From Dryococelus australis (taxonomy: Eukaryota; Arthropoda; Insecta; Phasmatodea; Phasmatidae): DNA of 64,000 bases. Within the stretch, counting starts at the first letter, position 1. Each line of letters starts with the position of its first letter. The stretch spans positions 23,112,795 to 23,176,794 of the forward strand of contig CM057002.1 of assembly GCA_029891345.1 (NCBI GenBank). Reading direction: 5' to 3'. Below are positions 12,132 to 23,765 of the stretch, in pieces. The translations under genes and the position numbers were made by a program. The notes under the pieces are model-generated. The model was not told the origin of the DNA. It saw only the letters and a program-made list of their open reading frames with translations, and did not search any database.

Positions 12132-12235
12132 AATTGGGTTCAAGGTCATCCAAGGTCCGGTCACAGGGTCAAGGTCAAATTAACCGATATCCAGCATGGC
12201 GGCTGGGTGACGTCACAATATGGAGGTCGGCCAGC
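12132..12235 (+). repeat. TCAAGGTCA-bearing repeat, copy 2
   Basis: Second copy of the unit at 11730: GGGTTCAAGGTCATCCA at its start, TCAAGGTCA at 12140-12148 and 12169-12177, then CCAGCATGGCGGC, with a CRE-like TGACGTCA at 12208-12215. It follows a strongly AT-rich spacer (12000-12130). Confidence 0.6.
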
Positions 12236-12339
12236 GCCTGGCACCTACTCCTGAAACATTTGTGCCCATTAAAAATACATTATGCCCGAATCGACATAAT
12301 CATTTTACTGTCAACGGTTATTGATTGATTATAAAGGAC

Positions 12340-12480
12340 GTATTAACGTACCTCGGTGTTATACTTGAAGGCTTATCAACTAACGTATTACTTAACTTAA
12401 ACTAATACCCATGCCTCGACTGAGATTCGAACCTAGAACCTCCCGCATCGCAGACCAGCCGGCGGCACGGAAAGTCGCCT
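12340..12480 (-). mobile_element. tRNA-related SINE fragment, second family
   Basis: Read on the minus strand, 12480 to about 12410 gives a tRNA-like head with TCTGCGATGCGGGAGGTTCT followed by the box B-like GGTTCGAATCTC, then a tail of unknown origin. The box A region is eroded. It differs from the seven-copy SINE elsewhere in the window. Limits of the body are uncertain. Confidence 0.5.
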
Positions 12481-12802
12481 GTCAACGGTGGTTTGTTTAT
12501 ATCATAATTTTCAAATGAAAAACCAGTTTATATTAATAAAATACATTTACTAATTTTAATTTTGAATTTAATCAAATTTCATTTTAAAAAACTCGTCTGA
12601 GGAAGTAGAAACATTTCAAAGCATTTGTTTTCATAAGCAGTGCTCTAATGTGAAATGCTGTCCGCGTGGTTTATAACGGTCGTTCTGGCAGAACAACAGT
12701 GCAGTGTTGGTACATAGCGAATGGGTTTTTCGCAGCCAGCGTGATCACTATATACCATATTCATTCTACACGATTAATCTCAATAGTGTAAGGGTCCTAT
12801 GT
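12481..12802. other. Unassigned stretch
   Basis: About 320 bp between a SINE fragment and the second 400-bp repeat copy. AT-rich; nothing recognised. Confidence 0.4.
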
Positions 12803-13188
12803 ACTAAAACGTTTTCTGTGAAATCGTAGTTTGCACGTAAACGCGTGTCTCGGTAAATAAATGTTCTGGAAATACGAAGTTTGGTGAGAAAGGATTAAAA
12901 AAAAAAAACTATTATCTATATGGCTATCTTGAAAGTGGTCAAATATCGCATTTTTAAAGCTTGCCTATGCAGTTTTTCTAAGCGGTAAGATAAAAATACG
13001 ATTATACGCAGGTAGTTTGATCTGTGTACTTTCATCACGTGTAATAAAACCCCACAATTACAGATCTAGTTTACACAGTACAGCGGTACGACGGAAACCC
13101 TGCACGTCTTGCGCGTAGGAGCGATGAGGCGCTAGGCGTGCGTGTTGGTGTCGCCCGTATTGCTCCCTCGCTTCTTGGCCTTGGACGA
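12803..13188 (+). repeat. 400-bp dispersed repeat, copy 2
   Basis: Collinear with 7475-7882 and 13842-14272. The 3' third again holds two paired segments: GCACGTCT (13102-13109) with AGGCGTGC (13134-13141), and GGAGCGAT (13118-13125) with ATTGCTCC (13159-13166). In both stems the change from the other copies leaves a G-U pair. Lacks a segment of about 40 bp present in copy 3. Confidence 0.82.
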
Positions 13189-13841
13189 TAAGCTACATAG
13201 TCATCTTAAACAGTCTTAAGTATTTCGTGCTTGCGGTTCAGTACTGACTGGGGTTATACAGCGGACGGAGTATAGCTCGACGCACGTGGTAGCAGAACAA
13301 AGGCGGGTTCGCGGGAGTACGGCTTTTTCGCACCCCCTTTTCCCGCGCTTTGCCAACCCGACAACCACACCCCTTCCGCCGTGTAAACGAGCCAATCCCT
13401 TGCCGCGGGACGAAATATTAATTTGGCAGCTGGTGGCGCGCGCCCTTCGCATTCATTACTCCCTCTCTCATCTCTATCTCCCTCTCTCTCTGACATGTAG
13501 ATCAAAATGCGGTCTTTCCTCGCGGATCCCCGCCACCGCCGAGCCGCCAGTAATTTGGACAACCCTCCTTCCACCCCATCCTCACACAAACAACGCCCCC
13601 ACCCCCCGGTCGAACCACTCACCCTTTCCCAGCCTTGGTTTTTTTTATATTGCGTCCAATTAAAGGAGCCACGCGCTCGCTTCGTGAAAGCGCCGGATCT
13701 TTTGTAAGCGCGAGGACCCTCTGGGGGCAGGTTGGGTTGTTGGCTCCTCTCGCGTCTGAATACAGAGCCTGACCTGGCGGCGCCTAGCGGGGAATCACAG
13801 AAACACGCGTTTCCCGGGATTAGCCTTAAGATGAGTCTGAA
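13189..13841. other. GC-rich stretch between repeat copies
   Basis: GC-rich relative to surroundings, with open frames of 122-125 codons on both strands (13254-13663). These lack recognisable domains and overlap each other, as expected where stop codons are rare. I do not call a gene. Confidence 0.45.
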
Positions 13842-14272
13842 GTTTAAAACATCTTTTGTGAAATCTTTATTTGCGCGTATTCGCGTATCTCGGTAAATAT
13901 ATGTTCTGTAAACACGAACTTTTGCTCTAAAAGATTTTGAAAACTATTATCTATGACTCTGAGTTTTTACTTTCAACATATTAAGTACATCCGCGGAGAA
14001 AAAAAAATCGTGAAAATGGTCAAATATCACATTTTTGACGCATGCCTATACAGTTTCCTTAAGCGGAAAGAGAAAAGTACAAACATACGGACGTAGTTTA
14101 ATCTGTGGGCTTTTATTGCATGTAATAAAATACGACTGTTACAGATTTTATTCGCACAGTAGAAGACCACGACTGAAACACTGCACGCCTTGCGCGTAGG
14201 AGCGATAAGGCACTAGGCGTGCGTGTTAGTGTCGCCCGTATCGCTCCCTCGCTTCTTGACCTTGGACGCGCA
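13842..14272 (+). repeat. 400-bp dispersed repeat, copy 3
   Basis: Third same-strand copy, closest in its 3' third to copy 1. Paired segments are GCACGCCT (14183-14190) with AGGCGTGC (14215-14222), and GGAGCGAT (14199-14206) with ATCGCTCC (14240-14247), both perfect. The pairs interleave. The 5' half is AT-rich and more diverged. Confidence 0.82.
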
Positions 14273-14390
14273 GGTTCACACTCCTCTACGAGGGCGTGCG
14301 CTGTTTGGTTTTGAGGTTTTAAGTCGATACTCATCATCAAACCTCAAAAACATTTTGTAAAATTTATTTCTGGGTGCTGTAACATTGGTC

Positions 14391-14787
14391 AAGTCTGTTC
14401 ACGATATAGTGAGCACTTTTGAAATCAACCTTAGAAAAAAAGTCACTGCTCCTACCTGCATATATTTCAACGGGCGCCCTGAGTGACATGCGCCCAGTAA
14501 AGTTGGTAACGATGGATGGGAAGTAGTTCCGTATCTTAACGTCGAATATAAAATGTTAGGTAACCATTTGTGATAATTTAAATTATTTATTTTACTTTCT
14601 GTGAATTTTTTAATGCACCGAAGTGTAAAAATGAGCAGATTTGTTAGATATTTACTTTTCAAATAATTTCACTGTTCACTTGACCGACGCATAAAAAAAT
14701 GAGTAAGTCCACGACAATGTTAATCTTACATAAGGCGGAAGAATACATAACGTGCATACGTGTGCTCATTTTACCGTGAATAGCCTA
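14391..14787 (-). mobile_element. TTCACGG-group MITE, type A
   Basis: Ends CTGTTCACGATATAGTGAGC and CTCATTTTACCGTGAATAG. The interior in reverse shows ACTGCTCCTACCTGCATATA, CCCAGTAAAGTTGGTAACGA and CATAAGGCGGAAGAATACAT. TA follows the right end; the left flank TC suggests decay. Shortened slightly near its right end. No open frame. Confidence 0.85.
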
Positions 14788-14806
14788 TACCACACGTGTA
14801 TATTAT

Positions 14807-15038
14807 TAGAGACGGAAATTTACGGAAATTTCAGAGACTCTCGTTTCGTGACAAGCTAGACTCGTGATCCTTTGTGTAATCGAGCGTCGGCAAGTTTTTT
14901 CATATTATTGTATCAAATCCGTCCACGGCGTGATTTACGAACTGTAATCCAATCGAAACAGAAAATTAAAAAGAAAATGTTCCATGTGTCTGCAGTTGGC
15001 TTGTCCTCTCGAGAATTTGCAAAATTTGCTGGTCTCTA
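14807..15038 (-). mobile_element. Diverged hAT-like MITE
   Basis: Ends TAGAGACGGAAATTT and AAAATTTGCTGGTCTCTA are inverted repeats of the TAGAGACC type. The interior is poorly conserved; TTTCGTGACAAGCTAGACTC resembles the reverse-oriented copy at 25040. No clear 8-bp duplication remains. Starts 20 bp after a type A element. Confidence 0.65.
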
Positions 15039-16148
15039 ACTATACATTTTTGGAAACTCTTATGCCTTTATTGCATTTTGTTTACTACAGAATTGTGATA
15101 TAAAATTAGCAACCATGTGATAATAAATTTATTGTTACGGCCTACCGAACACCAGAACGGTAACACCGAAATCTTACTGATATAAAATACATTATTATTG
15201 CAGGAACAAAAAATATATCAAATTAGATAAGAATTGGTTGAAAAGTTTTCGAGACAATGTAAAATGTTTATTTTTGCAATTGGCGCCATCCTACAAAATT
15301 GAGGACCAAAAATATCCATCTTAAAATTTAATTTTTTTGCACATACCTCACGCAAATTGTTACATACGAAATACGGAGACAGAAAATGTATGATTCGCAT
15401 CACTGAACTACTGCTAAACTGGACAGTAAGAACTGCATAACTTTCTGTCACCCTGTCTCTGATTTTATCCGCAAGGAAATGTATCGCAACTCCAGCATTA
15501 CTTGCATTGCCCCGGCAAAAAAAAAAAATGAAGAATAGAAAAACTGGAACATTATTACGAATTTATAACATGAGTACTGAAGCGGCTACTCTAAAACTCG
15601 AGATATTTTCTGTTATCACTTATGTTATGAATCCCTTCCCCCTCTTTTTTTTCCTTTTTTCTTTTTTCTTCCGGTTTGTGAAGCTGCCAAAACTTGTGTT
15701 TGCTCGTTACTCTCGAGGTGATAGCCGTATTTTTCTATGAATAAAGTTCTGCTTAAATTCCTCTTCGCTTCAGCGTCGCGAATGCTAGGAAGAGAGAAAG
15801 AGAGAGAGAGAGACAGAGAGGGAGAGAGGCGGGGATGAAGGTGATGCCATCATGACTCGTGATTAAATTCTCTCGGCAAACTAAATAACAAGCAGTAAAC
15901 TCGTGTCGGTGCCCGCGCTGCCGCTTCTGCTGGGAGGACGCGCCGATAAAAGGACAATAATTCCGCGCGCTTCGCGTCGCCAGCAACGTGACGTAAGCAT
16001 CCACGTTTCACCGTCCAGCATCGGCAACATCGGCGGCGACAGGACGCTGACGCTGTGGTTAAAGGGGGGACAGCCCGAAGGATGAACGTTGGTGAATGAG
16101 GTGGAGGTGGGAGCAGCGATGGAATTAAAGAAAGGTATGAAAATGGTA
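15039..16148. other. Unassigned stretch with GA microsatellite
   Basis: No gene recognised. A purine-rich simple repeat based on GA lies at about 15790-15834. Frames at 15753-16158 run over this simple repeat and the following GC-richer patch, without domains. Confidence 0.45.
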
Positions 16149-16549
16149 AGCTATCCACGGTAAAATGAGCGCTTTTGAAATCCCTGCTTGAGATCTACTT
16201 GTATGCACGTTGTGTGTTCTTCCGCCTTATATAAGATTAACATTGTCATGGGCCTCAACACTTTATTCATGCGTCGGTGAAGTGAAACTGTGAAATTATT
16301 AAAGAAGTAAATGCTCCATAAATTTGCTCATTTTTACACTTGATGAATTAAAACAAAAAACAGAAAGCGAAAGAAATAATTTAAATGAGCAAAAATGGTT
16401 ACCTAACACTTTTTATTCGACGTTAAAAAACGGAACTACTTCTCATCCATCGTTACCAACTTTACTGGGCACATGTCACTCGGGGCGCCCGTTAAGATAT
16501 ATGCAGGCAGGTTGATTTCAAAAGTGCTCACTTTATCGTGAACAGCCTT
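16149..16549 (+). mobile_element. TTCACGG-group MITE, type A
   Basis: Ends AGCTATCCACGGTAAAATG and CTTTATCGTGAACAGCCTT, with TA at 16147-16148 and 16550-16551. Full type A interior, including ACTTTATTCATGCGTCGGTG and ACCAACTTTACTGGGCACAT. No open frame of significance. Confidence 0.88.
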
Positions 16550-16551
16550 TA

Positions 16552-17237
16552 GTCCTCTGTTTCTTTGCCAAATCGTACCATAACGAATGGTTTGAATGGT
16601 GTGAATTTTACCTCTGCAGGTGCAAAGCAGTCCCGATTGACGGTATTATGGATCTCATGTCATACATACTTCACAGCTCATCTCCGCACTTATCATGCTC
16701 CTTGATACTAACGATTGTCATTGTGGTTGCTACCCAGACTAATGCTGATCTGGCAGTTGTTATGCTAGAGGAAGTGAATAGGCGAAGTCCCTATTCTATC
16801 ATCTCCCGGCATTCTTTCGTAGATCAAGCTCGTGAGTTTTTATCTTAAGAATCTACATGACGTCACTGTGCCCACGCTCACTATTACAGCGATAGTGGCA
16901 TTTCGGCTGGATGCCACGTTGCCAGCGTAAGTCGAAACTCATCTGACCGCGTGGGCACTGGGGGGTGTCAGTGCAGTCCAGACGCTATGCCCCCGACGTC
17001 ACCCTATCACACAGAACCTCAATGCGGGATCGAGGTCAGCCCATGCTCTTTCTTCCTTTTCACGACACCTGTGGGTTCTCAATGGGGATGTAGCCAATAA
17101 CCCTTCTTTCCTCTCTCAGCTATTCCCGCACAGTTAAATTTCTTTACACGGGAACGGCTGACTACAGAGAAGTAACAGCAGCTTATTCCACGAAATCCAC
17201 GGACAGTGACGTCATCGTACCCCGAAGGGTTCAGAGC
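16552..17237. other. Unassigned stretch
   Basis: Between a type A element and a SINE. A 66-codon frame at 16648-16848 has no recognised domain. GC-richer after 16900. Nothing assigned. Confidence 0.4.
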
Positions 17238-17506
17238 GAGTGAAGCGAATGAAGATATCCGGGCGGCTCGTAACAACGAGGTCTTCGAGAGCCGAGGAGT
17301 GTGAAGTGAGGTGGGTACGGAACACAGCCGGAATGCAAGGACGAGGGAAGCGGGAGATCCCCGAGAATACCCGTCGATCAGCGGCGTCGTTCGGTACGAT
17401 TCCCACATGCGAAAATCCGGGAGCGACCCCGCCGGGAATAGAACCATGGTTCGCCTTGGTGGGAGTCGAGTAGTCTAACCACTACACCCCTCCTCCCCCC
17501 CTACCA
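17238..17506 (-). mobile_element. tRNA-derived SINE, main family
   Basis: Minus-strand reading: the 5' head near 17495-17425 carries a box A-like TAGTGGTTAGACTACTCG and a box B-like GGTTCTATTCCC. A body with GGATTTTCGCATGTGGG and GGGGATCTCCCG follows, and a tail with the GGCTCTCGAAGACCTCG hairpin region. Approximate flanking duplication GAAGGGTTCAGAGC (17224-17237) and GAATGGTTCTGGGC (17507-17520), three differences. Transcribed by pol III in intact relatives; box B is mutated here. Confidence 0.85.
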
Positions 17507-17520
17507 GAATGGTTCTGGGC

Positions 17521-19358
17521 CTGGTAAGAAACATTTACATTGCAGATGGACGAATCAGGTACTACCAGCTCACGGAATAAACTGGGTCCTCCCTTCTGCG
17601 AAAGCCAATGAAAAGAACGATGCTGATTCCGGTATACAGCAAACTTTGCAATCAAGTTTATTTTTCCGGAAAATATCAGAAATTTTGCATGTCGAAGCAT
17701 AAATAGACACACTCTAGCTATTTTATCCTTTTATGTTTGGGCGTTCAAAGTTTTTACTCCCCTAAGCCCGATGCAGACCCAAACCAAACCGTTCTGCTTT
17801 AGAGTAGCAGGACCCTCATTAGCTAAATGAAATGGAAAACTATCTTCATGCATGCATGACTGATAATTAAGAAATAAACAGTCGGGATATGTGAAGGCCA
17901 TACAGTACTTAAGAATCCTAGCAAACAGTGAACTTTTGCAGCGGTAAACCAACGCCTGTACGTCAACTCGTCACGTAATCGAGTGAGATAACAGTTCTTC
18001 GGAAAAAAAATTCGGCGATCGAGACCTGTCACAGTTCTCTTTCTGGAACGGCGTGGCGTGGCGGCAATCAGTTTGTTACGAAGCCGCCCGCCCGAGCAGA
18101 TTAGAAAGTTGCCGCTTAAATCTGAGAACACCGGTCGGATCAAATTCCTGTTACCGAGAAGAAGAAAAAAAATACTCCGACCTAACCCAAATGATGAGCG
18201 ATTAGAAGCGGCATTCATAATGATGCACGTGGGCTAACCTCGCGAGACTTTGAAGTTAGCGAACTAAACGTGTAATTGGATCGGAGCGGTTAAATCCACT
18301 TCTGAAGTCGTAAATCGAGGCTCGTAAGCGGCGTGTGGCAACACGCCAGGCTTATTACATTCGGCAGGTTGCGAGCTCGATTCCGACGTTTTCCCGTCTG
18401 GGTTTTCATTGCTGGAAAAACCGGGGCATTCCCCCCTCAACATTTACGTGTGATACACAGGAAGGACTGGATTACTCATTAAGCAATGTAAGCACGTACT
18501 TGAGACATTATGGAATGTATGGTGCAAAAATGCAACTGGTGCGATTAAAAACAGCTTCCACAAATGTCAATGCCTTATTTCTACTACCTACGCTACTAAA
18601 CGGGTTACGTTAAGATTAGTTTTGAGAACCTGATCCGAGACTTTGCAATTACAAAATGTAGAAGAAAACTTTTCGAATTTAAATTACAAGGAACGGTACA
18701 AAAATAAACCTTGTTTTCCACCTTAGTGGGATAAATGGTCAATAATAAAGTGTCGAATTTACGATTTATGGTTTAGAATTTGAATACTTTAAATATGAGA
18801 AGCAATATTCAGTGCTTTGGGCCTATAAAGGTTTTAATCCGGCCCCGTATACAAGTAGGACCATGTGATCTACGCGAAAGAATTTAAGCGCTGGCTGGAT
18901 TTCAATTTCCAGCGTGCACATTTCTGCATTTAATTTGGTCATTGGCGACGAGTCTTTGCGTGAAATGACTGGGCCAATCAGAATTAAGTTTTGCTAAGAC
19001 TGGACGTCTAAGATAGGTAACACTTAAAATCTTCGATACACAAAAGCGGATTCGAGTTTGAATAGTTTTGGAATACAACTCGTCGTAGAATAGGGGCCAT
19101 TTTCACGTAAAATGGCCGTCCCTAGGAATGGGGTAAGTTCCACTCTGGATATACTGAGAAAGTTTTTTTTATTGTAACGTATTATACACTAAGTAATGTA
19201 GAAAAAAAACTGTTTTAATTAAAGCCTCATGTACTTCGCGAATTCATTCGGTGGCGAGAGGTAGACCTCAAGCATTTGTTCTTTCCTCATCGTACTACTG
19301 TGATTAGCCGGAAGTTCTTTGGGCACGCCCCATTTAACAGAGAGCCAGTTATAAAAAG
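17521..19358. other. Unassigned stretch
   Basis: No gene recognised. At 18355-18410 a box B-like GAGCTCGATTCC follows a tRNA-like stretch and may be a decayed SINE head, too weak to call. A short palindrome GGCCATTTTCACGTAAAATGGCC lies near 19094-19116. Confidence 0.4.
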
Positions 19359-19850
19359 CAAGCAGTAGTGTGAGCGAGTTACTTCTGGGCCACAGGAGTG
19401 TAAGAGTGGCACAAGTGCCATTTGATTAGCCTGGGAAGGGCTCATAGAGGGAGCCAGATTAATTTATGCTGTCCCTCCAAGGTTAATTCAGACCCTCCCC
19501 CTCCCTTCGGTCCGCAGAGCACCCAACCTCGTCAGTCATGGTTTGGCGGCCGAAGGGTGAACATCAAAGTTCAAAATGTCGTTTGGGCGGTTTTTCAAGT
19601 TTGGGTGTCCAGCCTCAACCAACAACCAATAATAGCACACCTCTCAGAGGAGGGAGGGGTGGAGGAGAAACCCCCCACTAATCACAGCACGCCACACAGG
19701 GAGAGGGTCTGAAATTAACGTTGGAGGGATAGCAACAATTAGTCTGACTCCCTCTGAGAGCCCATCAGGTGTTAATCAAATGGCACTTGTGCCACTCTTG
19801 AACTCATGTGACCCAAAAGTAACTAGCTCGCTCTAGTGGAAGTAGCAGAG
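19359..19850. repeat. Long imperfect inverted repeat (foldback element?)
   Basis: The left arm (about 19359-19505) and right arm (about 19697-19850) are reverse complements over about 145 bp with scattered differences. Both contain GAGTGGCACAAGTGCCATTT, itself partly palindromic, then GGGCTC, AGAGGGAG, and TTAAT plus CAGACCCTC toward the centre. The spacer is about 190 bp. The layout fits a foldback-type or long-TIR DNA transposon. No target duplication found and no coding frame. Confidence 0.8.
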
Positions 19851-20886
19851 TGTGTGAGCGTAAAACAGTGCTGTACAAAGGTATCACTTCGCAGCAGCTA
19901 CCAATGTATTAAGTGTAAATCCTAGCCTGCTGCGAAATCAATCCGCAAAATACTTGGGCTCTAGTTTTAAGTTAAGACTAGAGAGCTGAAAAGCTTGCAG
20001 ATTCTATTCACAACAAGCTCGAATTAAAATACGGCACGTTTGAGTATATTGATTTATTGATGTAATGCGATTTCCCATAAACAACACTGTTAATTCAGTG
20101 AAATGGTAATCATATTAACATTTTGATGGTTTGTAATAAAGAGCCAAGGAAAATACAGTACAATACATAAACAATAACAAACAGTAAAGTGCGTGAAGAT
20201 ATTTGGATGGTTCCTAACATCGAGGTCTTGAGAACCAATACATACGGTAAAACTTTTAACACAAAACATACAGTATTAAACAAGATTAAAAAAAGAATTT
20301 TAAGAAGCATTTCAAACATACAGTGGAATTTCTTTTTCAATTTGTCCACGCGATTTTCTGGCATCTGCTGGAGAATGCCGAAACCATATTGAATATGCAA
20401 CAAACGCAGGCTAAATCATCGCCTTCCGGTCTGACAGCTGGCAACAAGTATTTGATGACTGCAAGATTTTCAACGAAACTGTGAAAACCAGATTACGTGT
20501 CACTGAACTGGCAAATTTTTTTCAGATCTTGACTTACCACTGCCATTTGAAGCTTATTAATTACTTTTACTTTGCGCATGCAAATGAAACTGAGATATTG
20601 ATTAATCGTTAATACCGCACTAACTAAGGATTAAATTAAGAATGGTCACAGAAGCCCTCTTTTTTCCCCCTGTTTTCAATGCGATCTTTGTGGCAATGGT
20701 GTTCAAATACTGCCAACTTGTAGACGACACTGTTAACATCATATTCTAAATAAATCGATTGTTACTTGCCAATGTTATATATTTCATTGCTTGTATGTCA
20801 GGCGAGTACAATAAACTAAAACATACACATACTGAGAAGAAAGGAAGCTGAAAACTGTTGCCCGAAACATCTTGAGGTTTCTCGTA
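19851..20886. other. Unassigned AT-rich stretch
   Basis: No repeat family recognised. A 97-codon minus frame (20110-20403) is rich in Leu, Phe, Ile and Val, as expected from AT-rich sequence. No domain seen. Confidence 0.4.
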
Positions 20887-21304
20887 TTGGCTATTCACGG
20901 TAAAATGAGCACTTTTGAAAACCCTGCTTAAGATCTACTTGTATGCACTTTTGTACTCTTCCGCCCTATGTAAGCATAGCATTGTCATTGGCCTCATCAC
21001 TTTATCTATGTGTCGGTCAATTGAAACTGTGAAAATGTTAGAAAAGCAAATATTCAACCAATCTGCTATTTTTTACACGTCGATACATTTAAAAAACACA
21101 GAAAGCGAAAGAAATCAAGTTATCAGAAATGGTTGTCTAATACTTTTTATTCGACGTTAATATACGGAACTATTTCCCATTATTTGTTACCAACTTCACT
21201 AGGCGCAAGTCACTCAGCGAGCCTCTTAAAATGTATTAAGGTAGGGCAGTGACTTTTCTCCAAGGTTGATTTTCAAAAGTGCTCACTTCATCATGAACAG
21301 CATT
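20887..21304 (+). mobile_element. TTCACGG-group MITE, type A
   Basis: Ends GGCTATTCACGGTAAAATG and CTCACTTCATCATGAACAGC, with TA at 20885-20886 and 21305-21306. Type A interior throughout, about 418 bp. Confidence 0.87.
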
Positions 21305-21306
21305 TA

Positions 21307-22226
21307 TCATTCCTTTTCCATGTAAACCATCCAATTCCACTAAAAAGTAGTTAAGTTATTTATTTGAATGGCACAAACATTACGCAGGGAACTACTGAGC
21401 AGGGAATTTTTTACTTGCTCGACATGACACTAGTTTGTCGCGAGCGCGGCGCTCCAAGCGGGCAGAATGGCGAACCAAGAGGCGCCGGGTTGTAGATAAA
21501 CCGCCGCCGTCAGAATAGCAACTGCTTTCCCTGGGCGGCCGACTGCTCCTTTGTCGACACGACGGAGTGGCTGGCGTCTGTAGATGACGTGTCGTCTCCC
21601 TGAAGAGCGCCCGAGTGTAAGACGATCCCCTTCCCACGCGCCCTTGCCCCACCCGCGGGTGGCTGCAAGGCCCCGAGATGTGTACCAATTAAGATGCTCG
21701 CGAGTGTGTGCACTTCCTTATCTCGCTACCTCCTCCTTAGACTTGTCAGCTTAACGCTGCTAGTACTCCTTCGCAGCCTTCTACCCGCCCTTCTCCCCCC
21801 CCCCCTCAACCCCTCTTCTATCCCAGCACTCCAGCTAAATGTCGCAACGTCTAACTACCCTTCTCTTTGAAAAGAATAATAAAGTCGCAGAGTACATAAA
21901 CACCCCAACCCTGTTCCGCCCTGCAGTTAACCCTTTCATTCCCACATTAATTTATTATTACAAATAATAAATGTTTTGATGCATGCCGTACTTAAGCTGG
22001 GAAAGAACTTGTTTACTTACCACAACCAAATGAGCTGTAGGCTTTTGGTTCGGCGATCACCGATATGAACCAGTCGAAATGCAGGGCAGTGGTGCGGTTT
22101 TCCGAATCACTCACAGCGAATATCATTGGGCACTAAGCCTCGCAGTATGCAGAATCCGTCAAATATAACCTTCCTCTGCAACATGTGGATTGCTGTCTAC
22201 GATGACAACGAATGGGTTAACAGGTA
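21307..22226. other. Unassigned stretch with pyrimidine-rich patch
   Basis: GC-rich at 21410-21720, then a pyrimidine-rich patch with C11 at 21795-21805. No gene or repeat recognised. Confidence 0.4.
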
Positions 22227-22646
22227 TAGGCTGTTCACGGTAAACTGAGCACTTTTGAAAGCCCTGCTTACATATACTTGTATGCACATTGTGCATTCTT
22301 TCGCCTTACGTAAGGTTGACATTGCCATGGGCCTCATCACTTTATTCATGCGTCGGTCAAGTGAAAATGTGAAATTATTAGAAAAGTAAGTATTTTACAA
22401 GTCTGCTTATTTTATACTTCCATGAATTAGAAAAGAAAAACAAAAAAACTAAAGAAATAATTTACGTTATCACAAATGGTTACCTAACATTACTCGAAGT
22501 TAAGAAACGGAACTACTTTCCCTCCAGCGTTACCAACTTTACTGGGCACATGACACTCAGCACGCGCGTTAAAATATACGCAGGTAGGGCCAGTGACTTT
22601 TTCTAAGTTTCATTTCAAAAGTGCTCACTTTATTGTGAACAGCTTA
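22227..22646 (+). mobile_element. TTCACGG-group MITE, type A
   Basis: Ends TAGGCTGTTCACGGTAAACT and CACTTTATTGTGAACAGCTTA, with TA at 22225-22226 and 22647-22648. Interior typical of type A, about 420 bp. Confidence 0.88.
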
Positions 22647-22754
22647 TAACACGCCTCCTCAGCTAACGTAAATACTATTCGTCTCGATTCTCGACGGGAA
22701 ATTTTGAACAGGTTGTGGGGTCCAAATTTGCTGGCGCCATACCGGGAAAAGGAA

Positions 22755-23117
22755 GCACTTTTGGAAAAGTTATTCTCGAGGAAGAGCTACTTCTCTGCTT
22801 ATTTTGTATCGTTCCGCCATATGCAAGATTGGCATTACCACTGACCTATTCGCTTTATTCATGCGTCAATCTAGTGAAAATATGAAAATTGCCATGAGTG
22901 TAAATATGTTATAAGTAGACTATTATTTTAAACTAAATTAAATATATGCAGTCGCTAATAATGCACAACTTACACTTTAAATACGACGCTGAGATATGGG
23001 AACTACTTTCTCCTCTCTGCTGCAACATTATGGGAAGCATTACACTCGGTGCTTACGTTAAAATACTTTCAATTAGAGGCAGGGATTTTTTTTTTTTCTT
23101 TTCAAAGATTCATTTCA
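22755..23117 (+). mobile_element. Old, diverged type A element
   Basis: Recognised by order of blocks: AAGCACTTTTGGAAAAG, GTTCCGCCATATGCAAGATT, CGCTTTATTCATGCGTCAAT, ATATGGGAACTACTTTC, and GATTCATTTCAC near the right. Divergence is far higher than in the copy 100 bp upstream, so it belongs to an older wave. Terminal repeats are largely lost. Confidence 0.65.
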
Positions 23118-23765
23118 CCTCTAACGAACTATGTAAGAAAGTGGTATCACAGTCCATGTTCGCGTGCAGGGTTTATTGATGGCAAGAAATTACTGACTCT
23201 CGACGTTTTTTTTTTTTTTTTTAATTCATGAGTTGCAATTTACACTCATTGAACATCAGAAATAATAACACGCGAAAGTCATAATTGCAAGACATTGCCC
23301 GCCTGTGTACTAGCGAGTTCTAATATCATTTCGTACATCTGCCGCTGTAATTACAAAATTTTTCGCGCAAAGTTACAAATTACTCGAGTGCAGAAAGAAC
23401 TGGACTCGCAAACCGCAAGCCAGGAAGGTTTACATCGAAACAAAATCCCCTCGCAGTCGTCTACAGTAACAGAGCTTCGGTAATTATTTCCGTCTAGAAT
23501 TTAATTTAGCACGTAAACACGGAAAGCAGCGAACAAAGCTGAAAGTTTGATTCACCACGTCGACCTGCAAATCCAGAACAATTATTTATTCAAAGTTTAC
23601 ACACGTTATAAACCATTTATTTTTTTTTTTTCAGGTTGTTGGCACAATTATGCCTGTGTTATTTCCTCTGCAATAAAAGGAACAACCAATAATTTACGTT
23701 ATCACCACACAGATAATTAATTTACAGAATCGAGTTCCTAAAGACTGGCTTTATGGATTGTTGCT
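23118..23765. other. Unassigned AT-rich stretch
   Basis: Poly-T runs near 23207-23222 and 23620-23632. Nothing recognised. Confidence 0.4.

Noticed and set aside
18355-18410. tRNA gene or SINE head (box B-like GAGCTCGATTCC)
   Set aside because: No acceptor stem or credible box A could be paired with it; left as a weak similarity.
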